Positions 50,835-60,946 of a stretch of 64,000 nucleotides of DNA are shown here, piece after piece. The DNA is from Hyalangium versicolor. Lineage in GTDB: Bacteria; Myxococcota; Myxococcia; Myxococcales; Myxococcaceae. Under the pieces are notes generated by a model, which made no database searches, was not told where the DNA came from, and saw only the letters and a list, made by a program, of their open reading frames with translations. Every line of letters begins with the position of its first letter. The first letter of the stretch is position 1. The stretch spans positions 125,790-189,789 of the forward strand of contig NZ_JAHXBF010000016.1 of the NCBI RefSeq assembly GCF_020103695.1. The letters run 5' to 3'. Made by a program: the position numbers and the translations under genes.

Positions 50835-51959
50835 CTAGCGGGCCAGGCCCGCCTTCTTGTCCTCGCGCTCGGCCTTCTCGCGCGGCTCCAGATCCCACGT
50901 CACCTTCAGCTCCTGGCCGGAGGGGTACGAGGGCCACTTCACCTTCTGGCCCAGCACGCGCTCGCGGGGGCGCACGTCCTCCTCACCCGGCTCGACGATG
51001 GTGTCGCGCCACAGCTCGTCCAGGCTGGGCTCGGGGGACTCGTCGGCGAACTTCACCGCCGCGTCGACCTGGGCCTTGATCTCCTCGTCGATGGACTCGA
51101 ACTCCGCCTCGGTCGCCAGCTTCTTCTTGAGGGTGTAGTCCTTGACCTTGAGGATGGGGTCGTTCGTCTTGCGCTCCTCCTCGACCTCTTCCTTGGAGCG
51201 GTAGGTGGCGGGGTCGACGACGGAGTGACCGCGGAAGCGGTAGGTGTTGGCCTCGAGCAGCACGGGGCCCTTGCCCGCGCGGCAGTCCTCGGCGGCGGAC
51301 TTGATGGCCTCGTACATCTTCAGCACGTCCATGCCGTCCACGGCCTCGCCGCGCATGTTGTAGGCGGCGGCGCGCTTGTGGATCTCCGGCTCGGCGGATA
51401 CGCGGCCGATGGCCGTGCCCATGCCATAGCGGTTGTTCTCGCAGATGTAGATGACCGGGAGCTTCCACTTGGCGGCCATGTTGAAGGTCTCGTGGAAGGA
51501 GCCCTGGTTGGCCGCCGCGTCGCCGAAGTAGCAGACCGTGACGCGGTCCTCGTTGCGGTAGCGGCTGGCGAAGGCCATGCCGGCGGCCAGGGGGATCTGC
51601 GCGCCGACGATGCCGTAGCCACCGTAGAAGTGGTGCTCGATGTCGAAGATGTGCATCGAGCCGCCCTTGCCCTTGCTGTAGCCGGTGCCGCGGCCGAACA
51701 GCTCCGCCATCACCATGCCCGCGTCCGAGCCACGCGCCAGGGGCTGGCCGTGATCGCGGTAGGCGGAGAGCATGTAGTCATCGGGGCGGATGGCCTCGGT
51801 GACACCCACGGCGACGGCCTCTTGCCCGATATAGAGGTGGCAGAAGCCGGCGATCTTGCCTTGCTTGTATTGCTGGTCCGTGCGCTCCTCGAAGCGGCGG
51901 ATGAGGTACATCTTCCGGTACATCGTCAACAGCAGGTCCTTCGAGTACTGGCTGGCCAC
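50835..51959 (-). CDS. pdhA: Pyruvate dehydrogenase E1 alpha subunit
   Basis: E1 alpha binds ThDP and decarboxylates pyruvate. The 374-residue protein has 'YRKMYLIRRFEERTDQQYKQGKIAGFCHLYIGQEAVAVG', split over the N-terminal 60 residues. It has 'DYMLSAYRDHGQPLARG' and the ThDP motif from 'GDAAANQGSFHETFN' to 'YICENNRYGMGTAI'. The phosphorylation-loop-like 'YRFRGHSVVDPATYRS' follows. The GTG at 51959 is chosen because AGGAGG lies nine bases upstream; a TTG at 52010 would add 17 residues. An inverted repeat lies just upstream at 51982. It is the first gene of the operon. Confidence 0.95.
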   Translation of the reverse strand: MASQYSKDLLLTMYRKMYLIRRFEERTDQQYKQGKIAGFCHLYIGQEAVAVGVTEAIRPDDYMLSAYRDHGQPLARGSDAGMVMAELFGRGTGYSKGKGGSMHIFDIEHHFYGGYGIVGAQIPLAAGMAFASRYRNEDRVTVCYFGDAAANQGSFHETFNMAAKWKLPVIYICENNRYGMGTAIGRVSAEPEIHKRAAAYNMRGEAVDGMDVLKMYEAIKSAAEDCRAGKGPVLLEANTYRFRGHSVVDPATYRSKEEVEEERKTNDPILKVKDYTLKKKLATEAEFESIDEEIKAQVDAAVKFADESPEPSLDELWRDTIVEPGEEDVRPRERVLGQKVKWPSYPSGQELKVTWDLEPREKAEREDKKAGLAR

Positions 51960-51981
51960 CGAGAGCTGCCTCCTGAAGACG

Positions 51982-52005
51982 TTGCCCCAATCCCGACTGG
52001 GGCAA
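51982..52005. promoter_or_regulatory. Perfect 8-bp inverted repeat upstream of pdhA
   Basis: TTGCCCCA (51982-51989) and TGGGGCAA (51998-52005), separated by eight bases, lie 23-46 bases before the pdhA GTG. It may be an operator for a dimeric regulator of the pdh operon or a leader hairpin. The presence of a typical ribosome-binding site between it and the start favours control of transcription or of leader structure. Confidence 0.45.
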
Positions 52006-52077
52006 TCCAAACGCCGTGCGCCTCATAGCGCGCGGCAGGTGGAGTTCAAAGCCAAACTGACAATTGGACGCACCGCG

Positions 52078-52824
52078 TCAAGTTCCGCCGTTGAAGTGAG
52101 GAATGGAGATGACGGCCTCCAGCAACTGCACGGGGCGGCCGGAGTGATCGGTGGCGAGATGAATGACAGTCGCCTCGGGGAAGCGGTGCTGGTAGTCATT
52201 GACGTGGGTGGGCTCGTTGTCGAAGGCAGCGATCACCCGGCCCATCTGCCCCAGGCGCGCATGGGCCTCGCGCTTGAAGGCGTCATCGTTCTCGCGCGGC
52301 GTGGGCTTCATGAGGAGTTGGGTGGAGCCCTCGCCCGGCAGCGCCAGGCCGTGGCGGCGCATGCACTCCATGGTGCCATCCCGCATGCCCTCGTGCCGGC
52401 CCGTCACGTAGACGAGTTGGGCGCCGGTGCCCGCCACGGAGTGGGTGAAGGCGGCAGCTCCGTCGATGGCCACGTCGTCCACGCAGTACTCACTGGTGAA
52501 GAAGCGCTCCAGCCAGAAGGCTCGGGCATCGTCATAGACGGCCTCCACCTGCTCGGGCGCCAGGCCACAATTGAGCATGGCCTTCTTCATGTCCCACCCA
52601 GTGTTCCAGTGAGAGGCCATGCACACCCCGAGTGGTGTCAGCCCGCGCGCCGCGCCGAATTCCCGAAGGATTCGCGCCTGGCGCGGGCGGTTGTCGAACA
52701 GGGTGGAGTCCAGATCGAAGGCCAGCACGGCTCCCGCACCGAGCGAGCGGGCCTTCTCTAGGATGGTGTGCAGGGTGTCCTGCCAGCCTTCACGGATCCG
52801 GCTCTTGAAGTCGTCGTAGGCCAT
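52078..52824 (-). CDS. HAD-superfamily hydrolase
   Basis: The 248-residue protein has HAD motif I 'LAFDLDSTLFDNRPRQ', motif II 'VYVTGRHEGM', Lys in 'LMKPTPREND' and motif IV 'IAAFDNEPTHVNDY'. It resembles acid-phosphatase-like HAD proteins of unknown substrate. 'DLDSTLFDN' and 'TGRxE' are typical of this myxobacterial group. The ATG at 52824 is taken; the longer frame to 52875 has no added family features. It is between the pdh operon and a small hypothetical gene, same strand. Confidence 0.78.
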   Translation of the reverse strand: MAYDDFKSRIREGWQDTLHTILEKARSLGAGAVLAFDLDSTLFDNRPRQARILREFGAARGLTPLGVCMASHWNTGWDMKKAMLNCGLAPEQVEAVYDDARAFWLERFFTSEYCVDDVAIDGAAAFTHSVAGTGAQLVYVTGRHEGMRDGTMECMRRHGLALPGEGSTQLLMKPTPRENDDAFKREAHARLGQMGRVIAAFDNEPTHVNDYQHRFPEATVIHLATDHSGRPVQLLEAVISIPHFNGGT

Positions 52825-52941
52825 GGGAGCCGCGAGGATATACGCAGCACGCCATGGGAATGCCCAGGAAACCACGGTGACGTTCGGCTGACAGGTCGCG
52901 GGCCCCTCGTCTCGGCGCGGGTCCCCCCGCCAGCGAACGGG

Positions 52942-53148
52942 TCAGGGCTTGATGCGTGACCGCCAGCCGGAGTCGAGCTCTCGCTCCACTGCCAGGATGC
53001 GCTTCACATCCTCTCGAGCCGCCTCCTCCGCCTCTGCTCGCGACATCCCGCCCAGGAACTCCCGGATCGCGGCGCGCTCTTCGAAGAGCGCCTGCTCGGC
53101 TTCGGTGGCGGGCAGATCCATCGGAGGACGTGGCTTCATGCGACCCAT
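52942..53148 (-). CDS. Hypothetical small helical protein
   Basis: This 68-residue ORF is rich in Glu, Arg and Ala ('ATEAEQALFEERAAIREFLGGMSRAEAEEAAREDVKRILAVERELD', split), predicting two helices. No family is recognised and no ribosome-binding site is clear. It could equally be a fortuitous ORF. It lies between two same-strand genes. Confidence 0.45.
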   Translation of the reverse strand: MGRMKPRPPMDLPATEAEQALFEERAAIREFLGGMSRAEAEEAAREDVKRILAVERELDSGWRSRIKP

Positions 53149-53288
53149 GCAGCATCAGGTCTAGCCCGAGCCTCTGACAGCCGAGAAGCCACGCTCGGAG
53201 TGGATCAGCCATGCCACCGGCCATTCAGTCCGTGTGGGGACCTCCTGGGTCCTCTGGCCCCTTCCAATCTTTTGGGTTCCCTTCCCTC

Positions 53289-54059
53289 TCAGCGCCGGAA
53301 ACGAGCGGCGACTTCCGTTTCGAACGCCTCGACGTCCCGGTAGTAGCGCTCGACATCCGCCTTCGTGGCGGGGTTCGTGTATGCCTCGGCCCGTGGGCTC
53401 TCAATGACATCGACGATCGCCTTCGTGGCGTCCTCAACGCTCTGCGCCCCCGGCAACGTGCGCGAGTCAGGCCCACCTCCCAACGCGTTGATACCGAACT
53501 CCGTGGCCACCACGCCCGGCATCACCACCGTCACCGTGATTCCAGGATGGGACTGCTTCAACTCCAGGCGAAGGCACGCGCTGAGCGCGTTGAGCGCATG
53601 CTTGGCCGCGCTGTACGCGGAACGGAACGCCGCCAGGGGCAATCGCGCCAGCCCACTGGAGATGTTCACGATCTGCCCCGCGTTGCGCGATTTGAAGTGC
53701 GGCAGCACGGCTTGGATCCCGTAGAGCGCGCTCTTCACGTTGTCGCGCATCATCACGTCGATGTCCTCGTCCGTGAGCTCCGCCACCGAGCGGGTGATGC
53801 CTCGCCCAGCGTTGTTCACCCACACGTCGATCCGGCCGAAGCGCTGGAGCGCCGCATCGCGCAGCTTCTCCATGTCCCCTCGCACCGTCGCATCCGCGAC
53901 GACCACGAGCGACTCGCTCCCCGCGCGGGCCGCGACCGCCTCCAGCTCTGGCTTCCGGCGCGCCGACAGCACCAGCTTCGCGCCCTTCGCTCCGAGTTGG
54001 AGCGCCAGCTCCGCACCGATTCCCCCACTCGCTCCCGTGATCACGACAACCTTGTCCAT
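53289..54059 (-). CDS. Short-chain dehydrogenase/reductase
   Basis: The 256-residue NAD(P)-dependent oxidoreductase has 'VITGASGGIG' (cofactor site, 8-15), 'NNAG' (82-85), Ser135 in 'NISSG', and Tyr149/Lys153 in 'YSAAK'. 'SARRKPEL' after the second strand, with two Arg, favours NADPH. Substrate unknown. The start ATG at 54059 has GGGGAGAG six bases upstream. It is transcribed with the thioesterase upstream, 126 bases apart. Confidence 0.88.
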   Translation of the reverse strand: MDKVVVITGASGGIGAELALQLGAKGAKLVLSARRKPELEAVAARAGSESLVVVADATVRGDMEKLRDAALQRFGRIDVWVNNAGRGITRSVAELTDEDIDVMMRDNVKSALYGIQAVLPHFKSRNAGQIVNISSGLARLPLAAFRSAYSAAKHALNALSACLRLELKQSHPGITVTVVMPGVVATEFGINALGGGPDSRTLPGAQSVEDATKAIVDVIESPRAEAYTNPATKADVERYYRDVEAFETEVAARFRR

Positions 54060-54185
54060 GCGCTCTCCCCTTGCGGCCCCTCGCATATCGCGAGGGCTCA
54101 TTCCGTAAGTAGCCGCCAGCGTGAACTCCACCAAGAGAATGCATCCGGCCGCGAAGCCTCCCGCGAAACTCCGAACAGCATCCGC

Positions 54186-54593
54186 TCACAAGGGCTCTAT
54201 CGCGAAGCGCTGCACCACCTCGGGAGGGATGCGCACCGGCCTCCCGTTCGTCGTGGACACGTACGCCCACTGCGTCCGCGCCTGCACCAACACCTGCCCG
54301 TCCGCCACCCGACGGATGAAGTTCTGCCGCGTCGCCGTCACCGCACTCCGTTCCACCACCCGCGTCTCCACCTCCACCGTGTCCCCCAGGAGCGCGGGCC
54401 GCAGGTAGTCCACCTCGTGTCGGCGCACCACGAAGACGGCTCCCAACTGCCGGTACGCCTCCAAGCTCAACCCCACCGACGCCGAATGCGCCAGGGCCAC
54501 ATCCTGGAGCCAGCGGATGTAGACCACGTTGCTCACATGCTGGAGCTCATCGAGGTCCTGCGGGCTCACCTGCACGCGGATGGAGAACGGCAT
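54186..54593 (-). CDS. Acyl-CoA thioesterase, 4HBT hotdog fold
   Basis: The 135-residue protein has the 4-hydroxybenzoyl-CoA thioesterase pattern: 'VSPQDLDELQHVSNVVYIRWLQDV' (active-site Asp and the His), 'VVRRHEVDYLRPALLGDTVEVETRV' and 'NFIRRVADGQVLVQARTQWAYVST'. It forms hotdog dimers or tetramers and probably hydrolyses acyl-CoA. The ATG at 54593 has GGGAGGTG at good spacing. Upstream is the membrane protein gene; downstream the SDR. Confidence 0.85.
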   Translation of the reverse strand: MPFSIRVQVSPQDLDELQHVSNVVYIRWLQDVALAHSASVGLSLEAYRQLGAVFVVRRHEVDYLRPALLGDTVEVETRVVERSAVTATRQNFIRRVADGQVLVQARTQWAYVSTTNGRPVRIPPEVVQRFAIEPL

Positions 54594-54680
54594 GCGACAC
54601 CTCCCGCCAGCAGCATAGGAGAATCCAACGCCCTGGGAGGGAGAACGCAGCGGCAAGCGTCTCGCACCGCCAGCTCGCCC

Positions 54681-55541
54681 TCAGCCACGCTTCAGTCTCC
54701 GGCGCACGGTGCCGAAGCCCAGGCGGAGTGTCGCCCAGACCAGCCCACCGACTCCCAGGATCAGCCCCAGGCTCAGGAGCATGGCAACGGAGATGGAGTC
54801 GAAGCCGGCGAAGAGCAGCACCCCGCAGGGAAGAACAACGAGGAGCAGACACGAAGTGCTGAAAACGAGCGCCCTGCCCGCATCCTCACGCGCCCCGACG
54901 AGCCACTCCCGCCACCGGGGCGAGGCTCGACGATGCGCTCGCTCCCAGAGGTCGTTGAGCCCCCAGAGGACACCTCCCACTCCGAGCGCGAACATCGGCA
55001 TCCCCACTCCCACGAACAGGAATCCCCACACGGCTGGGATCTCGAGCCGGACAATCTCGCGCGCAAGCCGCCAGAGGACACGAAGCGGCTGCTCCTCCGT
55101 CGACAGGACAAACAGCACCCCAAGGGGCACGCAGAGAGAAACGATGCCGAAGAGGACCAGCGCAAAGGCCGGTGCCATGCCCAGGGGACCGGACATGATC
55201 CACTCCAGTCCACGATTGATCCCCTCGAGCGAGTCCTTGTTGGCCTTCCCCGCGGCGGCGAGCTCCGACGAAGCATCCCCGCCCACTTCGAAGTCATCGA
55301 TGGACGGGTGCACCACCGCACGCATCCCTCGAACGAGGCTCCAGAGCACGTACGCCGTCAGCCCAGGTGACAGCAGCCAGCCCCCCAACGTGAAGCGCCG
55401 GTAGAGCCCGCTCGACAGGATGATGATCCACCAGACAACCATGACGCTCAGCGCCAGCGAGGCCCAGATCATGGCGCGGTTGTGCCGCGCCGCCGAGCGA
55501 TGCCGCGCCGCCAGGAGATGGCTGGAGGGAACTCGGCTCAT
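54681..55541 (-). CDS. Multi-pass membrane protein of unknown function
   Basis: The 286-residue protein has about five transmembrane helices: ~24-46, 56-70, 120-143, 168-195 and 225-275. A soluble Asp/Glu-bearing loop (~75-115, 'HPSIDDFEVGGDASSELAAAGKANKDSLEGI', split) lies between. No family is recognised. It starts six bases after the Ser/Thr kinase-TPR gene stop on the same strand, so it is probably co-expressed with that kinase and might be its target or partner; this is inference. Confidence 0.7.
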   Translation of the reverse strand: MSRVPSSHLLAARHRSAARHNRAMIWASLALSVMVVWWIIILSSGLYRRFTLGGWLLSPGLTAYVLWSLVRGMRAVVHPSIDDFEVGGDASSELAAAGKANKDSLEGINRGLEWIMSGPLGMAPAFALVLFGIVSLCVPLGVLFVLSTEEQPLRVLWRLAREIVRLEIPAVWGFLFVGVGMPMFALGVGGVLWGLNDLWERAHRRASPRWREWLVGAREDAGRALVFSTSCLLLVVLPCGVLLFAGFDSISVAMLLSLGLILGVGGLVWATLRLGFGTVRRRLKRG

Positions 55542-55547
55542 GGAGCC

Positions 55548-58109
<2,562 letters not shown>

Positions 58110-58178
58110 GTCCCCAGGTCCTTGGCGAAAGACTTGGCCTGCTCAAAGCAGACACCAGGACGGGCGGATGCGCCAGTG

Positions 58179-59159
58179 TCAGTCGCAGCGACCGCAGTCC
58201 ACACCGCAGTTGTCGGGTGTCCTCCCACGCCCGCCCCAGCCCTTGCCACAATGCTCGGTCACCTGGCAGACGCCGTCGCCGCAGACGTTGATCGCCGAGG
58301 GCAGGACACGCGTGGTCAACGGCCGGTACGCCTTCCCGAACAAGAAGCACTGCGTGTAGTACCGACCTGTTGCGTCCAGTGTGCACGTGAAGAGATCACA
58401 CCGGCCGACACGGTAGATGGGCTCACACTCGGGGTTCTCGCCGATCATCGTCCGAGACAGCCCACAGCCGCGCACCGTGCTCTCGTCCGGGTCCAACGAG
58501 TTACGATCGTTGCCGGCGTACAGCCCCTGATTCCGGAAGAGGTTTCCGAAGAAGCACGACTCGCGGACGCTGTACTGCGAGAGCTCCTGCGAGGTGAACG
58601 GAATCTCCGTGCCTACCGCCGTCCTACCCTGCAGGGAGAAGTTCACGTGGAGACCGTAGGGGTTGGCATGGGCCGCCAGGCAGGCGGACACGAGCTGCTC
58701 CTCCACCTCCGTGGCGGGGTGGCCCGCCGCCCACGACGGCGTCAGCCCCATCTGCCCCTCCCACTGGTACCTCTTCCCCGTCTTCTTGTTGGTGTAGGTG
58801 CGCACCTCTCCGGCCGGCACCGCGCAGGCGATGATGTACTTCATCAGGTCCACCCGGACCTCCGGATCCTGGTTGAGCCACACGGAGAACAGCCCGTTGG
58901 TCGCCAGCCCATTGGTCGCCAATCCGTTGGTCGCCAGCCCATTGGTCGCCAATCCGTTGGTCGCCAGCCCATTGGTCGCCAGCCCATTGAAGTCCGTGAG
59001 GGATTGCGAGCTCTGACTCAGCCCAGCCTCCTCCTCGGGGAGCTCCGTGGGGCCGCATCCCCAGATGGCCCCGCACAACGCCGTCAGCCCCAACAGGGTG
59101 GCGGCCCGTACCCCTTGCGACCTTCGTAAATTCGCCGTGCCAAACCTGTGACGTCTCAT
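58179..59159 (-). CDS. Lipoprotein with NGLAT pentapeptide repeats and Cys-rich C-terminus
   Basis: The 326-residue protein has a lipoprotein signal with Cys35 ('AIWGC'). A perfect tandem NGLAT repeat lies at residues 58-90 (six copies plus NGL). A folded body follows ('YIIACAVPAGEVRTYTNKKTGKRYQWEGQMGLTPSWAA', split) with many cysteines. The C-terminus is 'VCGDGVCQVTEHCGKGW...DNCGVDCGRCD', a small Cys/Asp module that may bind calcium. Similar NGL-type repeats occur in other myxobacterial ADYC-like lipoproteins. Function unknown. The ATG at 59159 follows an AT-rich stretch that probably holds its promoter. Confidence 0.75.
   Translation of the reverse strand: MRRHRFGTANLRRSQGVRAATLLGLTALCGAIWGCGPTELPEEEAGLSQSSQSLTDFNGLATNGLATNGLATNGLATNGLATNGLATNGLFSVWLNQDPEVRVDLMKYIIACAVPAGEVRTYTNKKTGKRYQWEGQMGLTPSWAAGHPATEVEEQLVSACLAAHANPYGLHVNFSLQGRTAVGTEIPFTSQELSQYSVRESCFFGNLFRNQGLYAGNDRNSLDPDESTVRGCGLSRTMIGENPECEPIYRVGRCDLFTCTLDATGRYYTQCFLFGKAYRPLTTRVLPSAINVCGDGVCQVTEHCGKGWGGRGRTPDNCGVDCGRCD
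58890..58988 (-). repeat. 15/30-bp tandem repeat encoding (NGLAT)6-NGL
   Basis: The 99 bases consist of 15-base units that alternate between two codon versions ('ccattggtcgccaat' and 'ccgttggtcgccagc'), so a 30-base higher-order unit is repeated. The alternation shows expansion by 30-base steps. The array is in frame and contiguous, with no spacers. Confidence 0.9.
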
Positions 59160-59231
59160 AGACGGCCCCCAATCCGGTGTAATTTTAAAGTGTAGACGCA
59201 AATTTGGAGGAAAAGTCCAGCCCTTTACGCA

Positions 59232-59268
59232 GAAAATGATAAATCGTGACTCTTCCCGAGTCACGATT
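59232..59268 (-). terminator. Rho-independent terminator of the 523-residue membrane protein gene
   Basis: AATCGTGACTC (59242-59252) and GAGTCACGATT (59258-59268) form a perfect 11-bp stem with a five-base loop. Read on the minus strand it is followed by TATCATTTTC, a U-rich tail. It lies just after the stop at 59289. Confidence 0.8.
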
Positions 59269-59288
59269 CTGCACCGAAATCCTGGTTT

Positions 59289-60860
59289 TCAGGCGGCGTT
59301 GCGGTAGGGCTCGGGATGCGGAGGCTGGCCGGGCTCGTCGGGCCGCACGCGCAGCATCCGCTTGATGCCGTTGCGATCCAGCACCAGCCGCACCATCTGC
59401 ACGGAGACCTTCTCCTGGTCCGCCTCGTCGGTGGTGAAGCGGAAGACGAGATCGACCTGGTAGCTCTTGGCGGCACGCACGCGGCCCACGGAGAAGTCCT
59501 CCAGGTCCACGTACTCGAGCGCCAACTCTGGATCGTCCATGTCGCGCAGGAAGCGCTCGACGTTGAAGCGGATGATGTCCGTGACGCCCGTCAACCCGCG
59601 CTGGGTGCGCGGCAGCAGCTCCGCGTCCAGGACGATCTCCTTCTGGTAGCGGATGACCGTCTCGGACAGCTCGCCCTGGGACACGGTGATGAAGTCATCC
59701 AGGCGGCGCAGCGCGGCGACCTCCTCCGGCACCTTCACCGTGCGGCCGTAGTCCACGCGCTCCTCCAGCGAGCCCAGACACCGCGTGGTCACCGGATCGA
59801 CGATCTCGGCCATGCGGTCGAACAGGTGCTTGGAGGCGAACCGGCTGAAGATGCGGCGCAGGCCTTCCTTGATGCGATCCTTCACCATGTAGCCGACCAC
59901 GGCGATGAGGAAGAAGTTGAGGCTCACCTGGGTGAAGCGCGCCTGGGCCCAGAAGGCCACCGCCGTGGCGAAGGCCATGGCCAGGCCCGCCGCGATGGCG
60001 AACAGCACCTCCTCCCAACCCTGGCGCTTCTGCTTCCGCTGCGCCGAGAGGAAGAGGATGTTCATGCAGAACTTCTTCAGGAACCCGATCCGGAAGATGT
60101 ACTCCTCGTTGTCTCCGGTGGGGCTGAGCACGCTGCGCAGCTGGTTTTCCTTGCGGTACGTCTCCTCACCGATGAGGCCTCCCATCAGCGCCTTGCGCGG
60201 CTCGATGTAGATGCCCGAACGCGGCAGCGAGTCCATGTCCGCCACGGCCTTGCGGAAGTACTGCTCGACCGTGAGGCTCATGTACTCGTCCACCAGCCGC
60301 AGCGAGGCGCGCGTCTTCTCCTGCAACCGCAGCGTGCTGACGACCTTGGACCAGGCGCGGAAACGCGCGAGCACCCGCGTCACCCCCTCCTGCCAGGTGA
60401 GCACGAGCCGCTGGAGTTCTCCGCACTCGGCCTCGCTGAGCGTGGCGGCGGCGCGCGGCTCGCAGCGGCTGTCCACCAACTGGGCGAAGCGACGCAGCGC
60501 CCCGCGGAACACGCAGCACAGGAGCTTGGCCTGGTAGACGATGTCCGCCTCGGTGCCGAGCCCCGTGCGCAGCCACGCCTCCAGGCTCGCCAGCGGCGAG
60601 GCGTCCGAGGTGAGCAGTTCCTCCAGGCTCATCACCGGCGTGGTGAAGCGCACGTAGTTGTGGATGTCCGCGTAGAAATCCGCGCGGGGGTACGTCTCCG
60701 CGTCGATGTTCAGGCTGTTCGGCAGGAACAGGAACATCTCCACGAGGTAACGCGTCTCGTCATCCGCTCCGGACGGCTGGTACTCGAGCTTGATCTCGAA
60801 CTGCTTCCGGTCGTGGACTTCCAACCGGTTCTGCAGCAGTGGAGCGGATTCCGAAGGCAC
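59289..60860 (-). CDS. Large membrane protein of unknown family
   Basis: The 523-residue protein has a soluble N-terminal half (~1-280) with beta-rich start ('EIKLEYQPSGADDETRYLVEMFLFLPNSLNID', split) and helices. Two close transmembrane helices (~285-305 and 312-330, 'FAIAAGLAMAFATAVAFWAQ', 'LNFFLIAVVGYMV') follow. The C-terminal soluble half (~335-523) includes 'DEYMSLTVEQYFRKAV'-like upstream helices and a final beta-domain ('FSVGRVRAAKSYQVDLVFRF'). No known domain is recognised. It is probably an inner-membrane protein. It ends in a strong terminator and has no obvious partner. Confidence 0.72.
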   Translation of the reverse strand: MPSESAPLLQNRLEVHDRKQFEIKLEYQPSGADDETRYLVEMFLFLPNSLNIDAETYPRADFYADIHNYVRFTTPVMSLEELLTSDASPLASLEAWLRTGLGTEADIVYQAKLLCCVFRGALRRFAQLVDSRCEPRAAATLSEAECGELQRLVLTWQEGVTRVLARFRAWSKVVSTLRLQEKTRASLRLVDEYMSLTVEQYFRKAVADMDSLPRSGIYIEPRKALMGGLIGEETYRKENQLRSVLSPTGDNEEYIFRIGFLKKFCMNILFLSAQRKQKRQGWEEVLFAIAAGLAMAFATAVAFWAQARFTQVSLNFFLIAVVGYMVKDRIKEGLRRIFSRFASKHLFDRMAEIVDPVTTRCLGSLEERVDYGRTVKVPEEVAALRRLDDFITVSQGELSETVIRYQKEIVLDAELLPRTQRGLTGVTDIIRFNVERFLRDMDDPELALEYVDLEDFSVGRVRAAKSYQVDLVFRFTTDEADQEKVSVQMVRLVLDRNGIKRMLRVRPDEPGQPPHPEPYRNAA

Positions 60861-60946
60861 CCCTGAATTCTACGTCACACGGCTGTCACAATAGAAGCCG
60901 CCGGGGTGCGGGCGTCCGCCCCTGAACGCGAGCCATCCCCTTGGCG

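Noticed and set aside
50217..52028. 603-residue open frame on the plus strand
   Set aside because: Antisense to pdhB and pdhA, which are certain.
53211..55370. 719-residue open frame on the plus strand
   Set aside because: Antisense to SDR, thioesterase and membrane protein genes; His/Arg-rich shadow with no domains.
58890..58988. CRISPR array
   Set aside because: Repeats are contiguous, have no spacers, and are in frame inside a gene; no cas genes.
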